DNA of 41,575 nt, taken from contig QZKG01000053.1 of the NCBI GenBank assembly GCA_003599855.1, positions 1 through 41,575 on the forward strand, written 5' to 3'. This document shows positions 1 through 12,038 of the stretch, in pieces. Source of the DNA: Gaiellales bacterium (GTDB lineage: Bacteria > Actinomycetota > Thermoleophilia > BMS3ABIN01). Every line of letters begins with the position of its first letter. Position 1 is the first letter of the stretch. A program made the translations under genes and the position numbers. The notes under the pieces are model-generated. The model was not told where the DNA came from. It made no database searches and saw nothing but the letters and a program-made list of their open reading frames with translations.

Positions 1-2
1 AC

Positions 3-590
3 ATCTTCTCCCTCCAGCAGGAGTTCGGTGAACTGGCTGGCCTCAAAGTGGCCATCGTCGGCGACGTCCTCCACAGCCGCGTGGCCCGTTCCAACATCAG
101 GGGCTTCCGGAAGATGGGGATGGAGGTGACCCTGGTGGCGCCGCCGGCGCTCCTGCCCAGGGGAGTGGAGAGTTTCGGGGCTGAGGTCTCCCACAGCCTG
201 GACAGCCTGGCCGGGGTCGATGTCATCTACCTCCTGAGGATGCAGAAGGAGCGCCATGAGGGCGCCAACTTCCTGCCTTCGCTGAGGGAATACATAGCCG
301 GTTATTGTGTGGGGACGGGGCACGTGCGCCAGGGCCAGAAAGTGCTGCACCCCGGCCCGATCAACCGCGGTGTCGAGATCGCGGCGGAGCTGGCTGATTC
401 CGGCGAGAACCTCATCCTGCAGCAGGTCGAGGCGGGCCTGGCGGTCAGGATGGCTATCCTCTACCGCATCATCGTGGACAGCGCGGCGGCGGGGGAGGAA
501 GACAGCAGGGGGAGAGACGCCGCCGACGGTCCGGAAGCGGCCGCCGGGGAAAAGAAACCCGGCCGGGGCAGCATCCGGGCGGTGGGATAG
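3..590 (+). CDS. pyrB: Aspartate carbamoyltransferase catalytic chain, 5'-truncated by the window edge
   Basis: This is the C-terminal part of the enzyme that condenses carbamoyl phosphate with L-aspartate, the committed step of pyrimidine synthesis, in the cytoplasm. The reading frame is open from base 3. It shows the second (aspartate) domain: the stretch GLKVAIVGDVLHSRVARSNI, then LLRMQKERHE, then HPGPINRGVEI, all hallmark ATCase segments. After the normal family end (AVRMAILYRIIV) there is a tail of about 35 residues rich in Glu, Asp, Gly, Ala and Lys that is not part of the usual fold and looks disordered. The N-terminal carbamoyl-phosphate domain lies outside the window. pyrC follows about 220 bases downstream on the same strand, so this is the visible head of a pyr operon. 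The identification is firm; the role of the tail is unknown. Confidence 0.95.
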   Translation: MFSLQQEFGELAGLKVAIVGDVLHSRVARSNIRGFRKMGMEVTLVAPPALLPRGVESFGAEVSHSLDSLAGVDVIYLLRMQKERHEGANFLPSLREYIAGYCVGTGHVRQGQKVLHPGPINRGVEIAAELADSGENLILQQVEAGLAVRMAILYRIIVDSAAAGEEDSRGRDAADGPEAAAGEKKPGRGSIRAVG

Positions 591-812
591 GGCAGGGGGG
601 ACGTTGTTTCCTATGTTTCCTAACTCTGGGAAAGGGTCCGGCAAGACAGTTGCCATGCGGAAGACGATGCAGGACCGGCAGCATGGAATGAAAGGATCAG
701 GGATGACAACAACCGCAGTCTGCAGGTGTGCCGGACCGGCGCTTTGGGTCTTGGCGGTGCTGCTCCCAGCCCGGCTGAAAAACTTCATAAAGAAAGCGAA
801 CAGGATAGCGAT

Positions 813-2126
813 TTGACTGCCACGATTGCCAGACGAGGAACCAGGGCCACGCTGGTCATCCGCGATGCGCGGGTGCTCGACCCGGCGGCGGGCGTCGATG
901 CGCGCACCGATGTATACGTTGAGAAAGGCGTCATAACGCGGGTGGGCAAGGTCGGCAAGAGCGCCGCCGAGACCGTCATCGAGGCCGCGGGCAGATTGCT
1001 CGTGCCCGGTTTCGTCGACCTCCACGCCCACCTTCGCACCCCAGGGCGCGAGGACGAGGAGGATATCGCCAGCGGCACCGCCGCGGCGGCGGCGGGTGGC
1101 TATGTCACCATCTGCGCCATGCCCAACACCGATCCGGTGGTGGACCGGGAGGCGGTCCTGGCTTCGCTCATCGAGGACGCCGAGAAGGACGCCGCCGTCC
1201 GCGTAGCCTTCCTGGGCTCCATCAGCCTCGGTCTTCAGGGGGAGCGCCTCAGTGAGATGTGGGACCTGGCAGCAGCGGGCGCCGTCGCCTTCACCGATGA
1301 CGGCCGGCCCGTGAGTGACAGCGGCCTCCTCAGGAGCGCCTTCCAGGCGGCTGCCATGGTGGACCTGCCGCTCAGCCTTCATTGTGAGGACCTGGCCCTG
1401 TCGGCCGGGGGCGTCATGAACGAGGGTGAGGTCTCGGCGCAGCTGGGACTCACCGGCTGGCCGTGTTCGGCCGAGGCCGCCGACGTCGCCCGCAGCCTGG
1501 AGATAGCGCTGTACGAAGGGGGCCGCATCCATATAGCCCATCTGAGCTGCCGGCGGTCGCTCGAAGCGGTCAGGTCGGCCCGGGCGGCCGGCGCCGCTGT
1601 CACCTGCGAGACGACGCCGCACCACCTGGTCCTCACCGACGAGGCCGTGCGAGGCCTCGATACCAGCTTCAAGATGAACCCGCCACTGCGCACCGAGGAC
1701 GAGCGCCGGGCGCTTATCGAGGCGCTCGCTGACGGCGCCATTGATTGCGTCGCCACCGACCACGCGCCCCACGCGCCCCAGGAGAAGGAGACGCCCTTCG
1801 AAGAGGCGGCCTTCGGCGTCATTGGGCTGGAGACGGCGTTCCCGGTCCTAAACACGGCGCTGGTGGAGACCGGCGAGCTGCCCCTGGAAAGGCTGATCCT
1901 GGCCATGTCCACCAGTCCGGCGCGGATCTTCGGCCTGCCGGTGCCCGCCGTGACCGAGGGGGAAGAGGCCAATCTCGCTCTCATCGATACCGAAAGCGAG
2001 TACCGCATCGACCCGTCCACTTTCCGCAGCAGGTCGCGAAACAGCGCCTTCACGGGGATGGCGGTGCGTGGGAGGGTGGAGCTGACCCTGGCGGCGGGGC
2101 GGTTGGCCTACAGGAACGGCTTGTAG
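813..2126 (+). CDS. pyrC: Dihydroorotase
   Basis: Cyclises N-carbamoyl-L-aspartate to dihydroorotate using a binuclear zinc centre in a TIM-barrel amidohydrolase fold. With the TTG start at 813 the protein has 437 residues, normal for the type I (PyrC/multifunctional-like) class. The metal-binding HxH sits at residues 71-73 (FVDLHAHLRTPG), further metal histidines are in LSLHCED and IHIAHLS, and the catalytic Asp is in the ATDHAPH motif (D316). TTG 813 is chosen because AGGAT lies seven bases upstream and the family normally begins just before the strand LVIRDARVLDP. The frame stays open upstream to a GTG at 726, but that extension has no family counterpart. Transcribed with pyrB and carA. 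Function is very secure; the start is less so. Confidence 0.95.
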   Translation: MTATIARRGTRATLVIRDARVLDPAAGVDARTDVYVEKGVITRVGKVGKSAAETVIEAAGRLLVPGFVDLHAHLRTPGREDEEDIASGTAAAAAGGYVTICAMPNTDPVVDREAVLASLIEDAEKDAAVRVAFLGSISLGLQGERLSEMWDLAAAGAVAFTDDGRPVSDSGLLRSAFQAAAMVDLPLSLHCEDLALSAGGVMNEGEVSAQLGLTGWPCSAEAADVARSLEIALYEGGRIHIAHLSCRRSLEAVRSARAAGAAVTCETTPHHLVLTDEAVRGLDTSFKMNPPLRTEDERRALIEALADGAIDCVATDHAPHAPQEKETPFEEAAFGVIGLETAFPVLNTALVETGELPLERLILAMSTSPARIFGLPVPAVTEGEEANLALIDTESEYRIDPSTFRSRSRNSAFTGMAVRGRVELTLAAGRLAYRNGL

Positions 2127-2190
2127 CTTTTAAGCAGCAGGCAGCACTATGAAGGCAGGCCCGGACTCAGCAATGGCAGTCTGGGAAAAG

Positions 2191-2297
2191 CCTGTCATTC
2201 TGAGCCGCTTCAGCGGCGAAGGATCTCAAAGGCCAGGAGGGAAGGGAGAGATCATTCGCCAGCGCTCAGGGTGGAGGGTGAGTCTCAGAATGACAGG
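2191..2297 (+). repeat. 107-bp palindromic interspersed repeat (MITE/REP-like) in the pyrC-carA gap
   Basis: The ends are perfect 14-bp inverted copies: CCTGTCATTCTGAG at 2191-2204 and its reverse complement at 2284-2297. A smaller palindrome, CCGCTTCAGCGG, follows the left end at about 2205-2216. The segment would fold into one long hairpin in the operon mRNA. It carries no gene. Repeats beginning TGTCATTCTGAG are, from memory, scattered in many bacterial genomes and usually treated as non-autonomous mobile or REP-type elements; that relation is inferred from the terminal motif and was not searched. Its frame is open and joined to carA, so an automatic caller could extend CarA through it, which I consider wrong. 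Confidence 0.75.
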
Positions 2298-2358
2298 GGT
2301 GAGTCTCAGGACTACCGTGCGAGCTTTTGAAAACAGGACAGAACGGAGAATCCAAGGG

Positions 2359-6762
<4,404 letters not shown>

Positions 6763-6785
<23 letters not shown>

Positions 6786-7554
6786 AGCAGCCTATTCCGC
6801 CTGCCGCGTCATCGAGAGCCGGCCGGTGGGAGCATACCGGCTGGTATCCTTCATCGCCCGGGAGATGGCCGCCGGCGCGCGGCCCGGGCAGTTCCTGATG
6901 GTCCGCCGCTCCGGTCCCGCCCTGGACCCGCTGCTGCCCCGGCCCATGAGCATCCACGATGTCGAATCGGACCTGGTCAAGGTCCTTATCGACCCGGTGG
7001 GCAAGGGGACGCTCAACCTGGCTGCCGCCGGGGTGGGCGACCAGTTCAACGTCCTGGGCCCGCTGGGCAACGGTTTCAACCTGGAGGGTGACGGCCCGGC
7101 CCTGCTGGCGGGCGGCGGCATCGGCGCCGCACCCCTTGCGTATTTGGCGCGGCAGCTCATGGATCGCGGCCGCGAAGTCACCTGCCTGCTGGGCTTTCGT
7201 TCCCGCGCCCAGGCCATCGCCGCCGAGCTCTTCCGTGGCGTGGACGTGCACGTCTCCACCGAAGACGGCAGCGTCGGCCGGCAAGGGCTGGTCAGCGAGC
7301 TCCTGAGCGGGTGCATCGCCGGCCTGGGGCCCGGAGCCAGGCAGGCGGAGCTGTTCGCCTGCGGGCCGGACGCCATGCTCAGGGCGGTCAGCGCCACCGC
7401 CCTGGAGTGCGGCGTCAGGTCGCAGGTGTCGGTGGACACCCACATGGCCTGCGGGGTCGGAGCCTGCCAGGGGTGCGTCGTCGAGACCGTCCAGGGCTAC
7501 AGGCGCGCATGCTCGGAAGGGCCGGTATTCGCTGCCGCTGATCTGAAATGGTAG
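6763..7554 (+). CDS. pyrK: Dihydroorotate dehydrogenase B, electron-transfer subunit
   Basis: The FAD and [2Fe-2S] subunit that lets type 1B dihydroorotate dehydrogenase pass electrons to NAD. The 263-residue protein has the ferredoxin-reductase fold: FAD-binding motif LLPRPMSI, a nucleotide-binding glycine cluster ([12 protein letters not shown]), and a C-terminal cluster-binding region with four cysteines at 230, 235, 238 and 250 in the pattern CGVGACQGC then ACSEGPVF. The ATG at 6763 gives a 23-base overlap with carB; family members start a few residues before [10 protein letters not shown], so a slightly later start cannot be excluded. The 3' end overlaps pyrD by seven bases, as expected for two subunits of one complex. 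Confidence 0.94.
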
Positions 7555-8477
7555 AGGTGTTGAAGACAGCCCTCGGGCCGCTCGGGCTCGGCCACCCGGT
7601 GATCAACGCTTCGGGGACATTCGACCTGCTGGAGGCGGACGAAGTGCTCAGGGCGGACCTGATGGCGGAGTTCCCCTTCGCCGCCTATGTGCCCAAGACC
7701 GTGACCATGGAGCCGCGCGCGGGCAATGACCCGCCGCGCCTGTTCGAGACCGCCGCGGGCCTGCTCAACTCGATCGGCCTGGCCAACAGGGGCATCGAGG
7801 CGTTCATCGATGAGGACCTGCCCCGGCTGGCGGCGCTGCCGGTGCCGCTCATCGCCAGCATCGCCGGCGAGCGCACCGACGATTACGGCCGCTGCGCTCT
7901 GCTGCTCGACGAGTGCGACAGGGTCGACGCCGTCGAGCTCAACATCTCCTGCCCCAATGTGGAACTGGGTGGCATGGCGCTGGGCTGCGACCCCTACAAG
8001 ACGAGGCAGGCGACCGAGTACGCCCGGGAGTCCACTTCCAGGTTCCTCATCGTCAAGCTCACGCCCAATGTCACCGACATCACCTCGCTGGCGCGCGCCG
8101 CGGTGGAGGGCGGCGCCGACTGCATCTCGGTCATCAACACCGTTCACGGCATGGCCCTCGACCCCCTGCGGCTCAAGCCCGCGCTAGGGCATGTCACCGG
8201 CGGCCTTTCCGGGCCTGCGATCAAGCCGGTGGCGCTCAGGGCCATTTACATGATCAGCCGGGAAGTGGATGTGCCGGTCATCGGCATGGGTGGGGCGACC
8301 ACGGCCCAGGATGTGCTGGAGTTCCTGGCTGCCGGCGCCTCGGTGGTGGCTATCGGCACGGCCAGTTTCCGCGACCCGCTGCTGGCGGCGCGCCTCGCAG
8401 GCGAGCTCCGGGTGCTCATGGAGCAGCGCGGTTTCGGGTCGGTGCGGGAGCTGATCGGCCACGCGCATAAAGAATGA
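7548..8477 (+). CDS. pyrD: Dihydroorotate dehydrogenase B, catalytic subunit (type 1B, NAD-linked)
   Basis: Oxidises dihydroorotate to orotate with FMN in a TIM barrel. The length of 309 residues and the pairing with PyrK mark it as type 1B rather than the membrane quinone-linked type 2. The catalytic-base cysteine is C135 in ELNISCPN, and the FMN-phosphate region IGMGGATTAQDVLEFLAAGASVVAIGTA is intact. The N-terminal segment NASGTFD is typical. It is the last gene of the visible pyr operon: pyrF (OMP decarboxylase), often found next, is absent, and a GC-rich hairpin with a reverse-strand gene follows. NAD-coupled oxidation works without oxygen, consistent with anaerobic or facultative life. 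Confidence 0.96.
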   Translation: MVEVLKTALGPLGLGHPVINASGTFDLLEADEVLRADLMAEFPFAAYVPKTVTMEPRAGNDPPRLFETAAGLLNSIGLANRGIEAFIDEDLPRLAALPVPLIASIAGERTDDYGRCALLLDECDRVDAVELNISCPNVELGGMALGCDPYKTRQATEYARESTSRFLIVKLTPNVTDITSLARAAVEGGADCISVINTVHGMALDPLRLKPALGHVTGGLSGPAIKPVALRAIYMISREVDVPVIGMGGATTAQDVLEFLAAGASVVAIGTASFRDPLLAARLAGELRVLMEQRGFGSVRELIGHAHKE

Positions 8478-8573
8478 GCCGGGCCAGGGTTGATGCTGAC
8501 CCGCTCAAGGCTGGCCAAGGCCGGAGGGCGGCTCCGGCGGACAGCATGGCCGCACATCGTCGCAGCATAAAGT

Positions 8574-8595
8574 GGGCGGCCCCGCGAGGCCGCCC
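8574..8595. terminator. GC-rich hairpin between convergent pyrD and a lipoprotein gene
   Basis: GGGCGGCC (8574-8581) pairs with GGCCGCCC (8588-8595) around a six-base loop. It lies between the end of pyrD and the end of the reverse-strand gene at 8627, the usual place for a shared terminator. There is no strong T-run on the plus side, so termination may be weak or factor-dependent. Confidence 0.55.
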
Positions 8596-8626
8596 GTGGT
8601 AGTCTCAGGTCGCTGTGAAGCTGTAT

Positions 8627-9322
8627 CTACGGCAGCTGCGGCAACGAGCCGTCGGTGGGAAGATCGGGGATATCCGGCATCGCCTGGATCGTCACGTCCG
8701 ACGGCAGCACGAACAGGTCGTCGGGGACATCTCCGACATCGCTGTACTCGAAGACGATGCTCTGCTCCTCGTTGCCGCTGGCGTCATAGGTGACGAACCG
8801 GCTGGGCAAGCCCTGGGGGCCCTTGAGCTCGAGCACGACCCTGCCTTCGCCGGGGACGCTGATCTCGTAGGTGTCATCATCCGTTGCGGTGCCCGGCATC
8901 GCGGCATAAAGGCCCAATATCCCGGCCGGGCCCATGCCCCAATACATCGTTTCCTCGCCGGCTGCTGCATCAGACTCCATGGCCACCTTGTCGCTGACCA
9001 CCCACAGCTTGCCTTCTTCCTTGTTGAAGATGACATAACTCTCCGGGTCCTTGGGGTCCTCCCAGCGCCAGCTCCCGTCTTTCTGCGACCAGATGACCGT
9101 GACCTCTCCATCGACGGCCACCGTGACCGTGGCTTCGATGTTCTCGACCGACGCGAACGGGTCATCGGCGTTCTCGTCGTCTTCAGCGGTCTCAGTAGTG
9201 ACGGGTTCGTCCAGCTGGCTATCCGTGGTCGCCTTCTCCTCCTCGCCGCAGGCGACCACCCAGATGACAAGCATCAGGCACATTATCAGTAGCAGGAGTA
9301 TCTTCATCATTTTCCGGGGCAT
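8627..9322 (-). CDS. Predicted lipoprotein of unknown function, LolA/outer-membrane-sorting-like
   Basis: The 231-residue product has a lipoprotein signal peptide: a basic start, a hydrophobic run and a lipobox ending in VVAC, with lipidated Cys at about position 25. An acidic, probably disordered linker follows (residues 26-55). The rest looks like a beta-rich domain with repeated short strands (YVIFNKEEGKLWVVSD, GRVVLELKG, LPSRFVTYDASG), loosely reminiscent of LolA-type or DUF4412-type lipid-binding folds. That resemblance is an impression, not a match I can prove. AAGGAG about five bases before the ATG supports the start. It stands alone on the reverse strand, divergent from mihF. Expected location is the outer face of the membrane. 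Confidence 0.7.
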   Translation of the reverse strand: MPRKMMKILLLLIMCLMLVIWVVACGEEEKATTDSQLDEPVTTETAEDDENADDPFASVENIEATVTVAVDGEVTVIWSQKDGSWRWEDPKDPESYVIFNKEEGKLWVVSDKVAMESDAAAGEETMYWGMGPAGILGLYAAMPGTATDDDTYEISVPGEGRVVLELKGPQGLPSRFVTYDASGNEEQSIVFEYSDVGDVPDDLFVLPSDVTIQAMPDIPDLPTDGSLPQLP

Positions 9323-9432
9323 GGGGCTCCTTTCACTCTGGTTTTGCCTCCCTGGCTCGTAGCGGCCGGGGGTCAGTCTCGTCCGACGCGCTGCCGGCAG
9401 GTACTATATACCAGTCAAGAGTCGTATTCTCC

Positions 9433-9462
9433 TTGCAAATAACGCTATCGAGCCCATATAAT
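9433..9462 (+). promoter_or_regulatory. Sigma-70-type promoter of mihF, giving a probably leaderless mRNA
   Basis: TTGCAA at 9433-9438 and a consensus TATAAT at 9457-9462 are separated by 18 bases. The expected transcription start (about 9468-9470) falls at or just before the ATG at 9471, leaving no room for a Shine-Dalgarno site, and none is visible. Confidence 0.7.
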
Positions 9463-9470
9463 ACCCGTTG

Positions 9471-9800
9471 ATGTCTCCTTCCGAACCTACATCCGGAACA
9501 CCAGTACGGACTCTTGAGCAGCGTCTTGAGGCACTGAGGCGCGCCAACGAGATCCGCTCGCAGCGAGCCCGCCTGAAGAAGGACCTCAAGAACGGCGCGA
9601 TCCGGATAGAGCAGATCCTGGCGGACCCCCCGGAATTCATCAAGACCGCCAAGGTCATCGATGTTTTGATGGCAGTGCCTAATTGTGGCAAGGTCAAGTC
9701 CACCAAGGCCCTGAACCACTGCCGCATCAGCCCCAACAAGACCGTCGGCGGCCTCTCGGAGCGTCAGCGCCGGGAGCTGGTATCGTTCTTCCAGGCTTAG
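9471..9800 (+). CDS. mihF: Integration host factor, actinobacterial type (mIHF)
   Basis: A small nucleoid-associated protein restricted to actinobacteria, unrelated to the HU/IHF fold. It bends and compacts DNA and in mycobacteria is essential and needed for phage integration. The 109-residue sequence has a basic, charged N-terminal helix (RLEALRRANEIRSQRARLKKDLK) and then the helix-two-turn-helix core (IEQILADPPEFIKTAKVIDVLMAVPNCG), followed by conserved KVKSTKALNHCRISPNKTVGGLSERQR. An ATG at 9471 is preceded directly by a TTG; the ATG is preferred. It heads the mihF-gmk-rpoZ-coaBC order common in actinobacteria, which is the strongest taxonomic marker in the window. Confidence 0.93.
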   Translation: MSPSEPTSGTPVRTLEQRLEALRRANEIRSQRARLKKDLKNGAIRIEQILADPPEFIKTAKVIDVLMAVPNCGKVKSTKALNHCRISPNKTVGGLSERQRRELVSFFQA

Positions 9801-9844
9801 GAACAGCGACGGACGATCAGCCTGTCATCCCGGGTCGCCTGTTC

Positions 9845-10390
9845 GTGATCTCCGGCCCATCCGGCGCCGGCAAGGGTACCCTCATCAAGGAAGTTTTGCC
9901 CCGCCTGAGGGACGCGGAGCTTGCAGTGTCAGCGACGACGAGGCCGATGCGCGCCGGTGAGGCAGAAGGGCGCGAGTACTTTTTTTTATCGGAAGAGGAT
10001 TTCGCCCGCCGCGTGAGCGAGGGGGATTTCCTCGAGCATGTGCGTTATGGCTCTTACTCGTACGGGACGCTCAGGAGCGAGGTCGAAAAGAACCTGGCGA
10101 CGGGGCGCACGCTGCTGCTGGAGATAGAACTGGAGGGGGCGCGCTCGGTGAGGAAGAATGCCCGGGACGCGGTCTCCATCTTCATCAGGCCGCCGGACTT
10201 CGAGGAGCTGAAGCGGCGCCTGGTGGGTCGGGATACCGAGGATCCTGCCGAAATAGAGAAGAGGCTCGAGCGGGCGCGGGAGGAACTTGCGTCAGCGGAT
10301 GAATTTGACTACATTGTAGTCAACGATAACGTGGATCGAGCCGCAGATGAGCTGGAAAGGATAATCATCGACAGCCTTAAGGGAGGCTAG
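9845..10390 (+). CDS. gmk: Guanylate kinase
   Basis: Phosphorylates GMP to GDP with ATP. The P-loop GPSGAGKGT, the GMP-binding region SATTRPMRAGEAEGREYFF, and the lid and C-terminal helices are all present, with normal length. The start is problematic. The first beta strand should include RLFVIS, but the only canonical start near it is GTG 9845, which begins inside that strand. The next in-frame canonical codon upstream is TTG 9683, deep inside mihF. Bases 9801-9844 contain only unusual codons in frame (for example ACG, ATC, CTG), with AGGAA at 9799-9803. The coordinates given use GTG 9845 as a conservative boundary; the true N-terminus may lie a few codons upstream. Followed by rpoZ after two bases. 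Confidence 0.93.
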   Translation: MISGPSGAGKGTLIKEVLPRLRDAELAVSATTRPMRAGEAEGREYFFLSEEDFARRVSEGDFLEHVRYGSYSYGTLRSEVEKNLATGRTLLLEIELEGARSVRKNARDAVSIFIRPPDFEELKRRLVGRDTEDPAEIEKRLERAREELASADEFDYIVVNDNVDRAADELERIIIDSLKGG

Positions 10391-10392
10391 CA

Positions 10393-10623
10393 TTGGACAA
10401 GCCCAGAATCGACCTGCTCCTGGAACATGTTGACTCGAAGTACGCCCTCGTGACCATGGCCGCGAAGCGGGCGCGACAGATCAACAACTATTACCGCAGC
10501 CGGGAGGAAGGCAGCATCGACGACATCCCCCCGCCGCTGGTGGACACCCGCAGCAGGAACATACTCACTATCGCTATGGAGGAGATCAAGGAAGGCAAGG
10601 TCTCCTACCGCTATCGCGACTAG
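10393..10623 (+). CDS. rpoZ: RNA polymerase omega subunit
   Basis: A small subunit that helps assemble and stabilise RNA polymerase by holding the beta-prime C-terminus. The 76 residues include the family core YALVTMAAKRARQIN and the C-terminal LTIAMEEIKEGKVSY. The TTG start at 10393 is well supported: GGGAGG lies just upstream and nothing else in frame fits. Position directly after gmk and before coaBC is the standard order in many bacteria. A 9-bp inverted repeat follows the stop codon. Confidence 0.93.
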   Translation: MDKPRIDLLLEHVDSKYALVTMAAKRARQINNYYRSREEGSIDDIPPPLVDTRSRNILTIAMEEIKEGKVSYRYRD

Positions 10624-10631
10624 GCCGACCG

Positions 10632-10651
10632 GCCAGTCTGTCCAGACTGGC
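10632..10651. terminator. 9-bp inverted repeat between rpoZ and coaBC
   Basis: GCCAGTCTG and CAGACTGGC are perfect inverted copies; as RNA the stem would hold seven pairs around a hexaloop. No T-run follows, so this may be a weak terminator, an mRNA-processing hairpin or an operator-like dyad. Confidence 0.4.
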
Positions 10652-10694
10652 AGTTCTAACCGCGCCGGCCGTCCACTGAAAGACATCTTCTGCT

Positions 10695-11894
10695 ATGAAC
10701 GCTCGAGGCCGACGGATAGTTCTCGGGGTAACCGGGAGTATCGCCGCCTACAAGGCGGTCGAGTTGCTGCGACTGCTCACCGCAGCCGGCTGTGACGTCC
10801 GCGTCATCCAGACGCCGGCTTCCAGGGAGTTCGTGGGGGGGATGACCTTCCAGGCCCTCAGTGGCAACCCGGTATTCTCGGAGATGTTCACCGGCGCGGA
10901 AGAAAGCGGATCACCTTTCTCCCACATCGATCTTGCCGATGCCGACCTGATGGTGGTCGCCCCGGCGACTGCGGGGACCATCGGCAAGATGGCGGCGGGG
11001 CTCGCGGACAACCTCCTGCTCTCGACCTTCCTGGCCGTCGACTGCCAGGTCGTCATCTGCCCCGCCATGAACCACCGCATGTTGAAGAACCCGGCGGTCC
11101 AGGAGAACCTGGCGACGCTCGCCCGGCGCGGGTTGGAGATAATCTATCCCGAAGCGGGACGCCTGGCCTGCGGCGAGGCTGGCGCCGGCCGGCTGGCCGA
11201 CGTCAACACCATCTTCGCACGGGTCCAGGAACTGCTCGGCGGCGGGTACGGACACGATTATCAGGATATGCGGGTGCTCGTTACCGCCGGCGGCACCAGG
11301 GAGCCCATCGATGCCGTCCGCCACATCAGCAACAGGTCCAGCGGCCGCATGGGTTACGCCCTGGCCGAAGCAGCGCTGGGCCGGGGCGCCCGGGTGACGG
11401 TCATCGCTGCCAACTGCGGCCTGCCGCGCCACCCGGACATCACCTACATCGATGTGGAGACCGCCGGCCAGATGAAGGAGGCGGTCCACAGCCAGGTCGC
11501 CAGCCACGATATCCTCTTCATGGCCGCCGCCGTTTCGGACTTCTCAGTTTCACTGCCGGGGATTGAGGGAAAGATAAAACGTAGTAGCGGTTATGACTTG
11601 AAGTTGGTGCCGACGGCTGATATATTGAAAGACATCGGTGGGAGTGACATCTTCAAGGTAGGGTTCGCAGCGCAGTTCGGCGCCGGGGATCTCCAGCAGT
11701 CAGGACTGAAGCTGGAGGAAAAGGGGCTGGCGATGCTGGTTGTGAACGATATCTCCCGCACGGATATCGGTTTCGAATCCGAGTCCAACGAAGTCACCAT
11801 CATCCGGCCCGACAGGAGCGAGGTATTTGTAGGCAAGACCTCGAAGCAGGGCTGCGCCCAAGTAATCCTGGACTGCGCCAGAGAGATTTTGTAG
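10695..11894 (+). CDS. coaBC: Bifunctional phosphopantothenoylcysteine decarboxylase / phosphopantothenate-cysteine ligase
   Basis: Catalyses two consecutive steps of coenzyme A synthesis: ligation of cysteine to 4'-phosphopantothenate (CoaB) and FMN-dependent decarboxylation (CoaC). The 399-residue protein has the CoaC flavoprotein domain first (GVTGSIAAYKAVELLR, the active-site segment near VICPAMNHRM, and substrate clamp LACGEAGAGRLAD) and the CoaB domain from about residue 190 (VLVTAGGTREPIDAVRHISNRSSGRMG). Length and domain order match the bacterial family. The ATG at 10695 has only a weak ribosome site, so translation may depend on the upstream genes. Confidence 0.95.
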   Translation: MNARGRRIVLGVTGSIAAYKAVELLRLLTAAGCDVRVIQTPASREFVGGMTFQALSGNPVFSEMFTGAEESGSPFSHIDLADADLMVVAPATAGTIGKMAAGLADNLLLSTFLAVDCQVVICPAMNHRMLKNPAVQENLATLARRGLEIIYPEAGRLACGEAGAGRLADVNTIFARVQELLGGGYGHDYQDMRVLVTAGGTREPIDAVRHISNRSSGRMGYALAEAALGRGARVTVIAANCGLPRHPDITYIDVETAGQMKEAVHSQVASHDILFMAAAVSDFSVSLPGIEGKIKRSSGYDLKLVPTADILKDIGGSDIFKVGFAAQFGAGDLQQSGLKLEEKGLAMLVVNDISRTDIGFESESNEVTIIRPDRSEVFVGKTSKQGCAQVILDCAREIL

Positions 11895-11938
11895 CGCTGC
11901 AAGAGGATTTTTTACCGGCCGGATTGAAAAAAAGCTTA

Positions 11939-12018
11939 GGCGGCCTGCAGTTTGCCGCCGCCAGGATACGGTAGGAGGGAGGCCGTCAGGCCTCGAAAAT
12001 CCCTGTGTAGGAGCAGGG
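11939..12018 (+). promoter_or_regulatory. Hairpin-rich leader of the repeat/lysine-tail gene
   Basis: Three inverted repeats follow one another: GGCGGC/GCCGCC (11939-11959), GAGGCC/GGCCTC around GTCA (11979-11994) and CCCTG/CAGGG (12001-12018), ending about 20 bases before the start codon at 12039. They may terminate coaBC transcripts or structure the 5' leader. I see no known riboswitch signature. Confidence 0.35.
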
Positions 12019-12038
12019 GCAAGAGAAAGGCAGAACAC

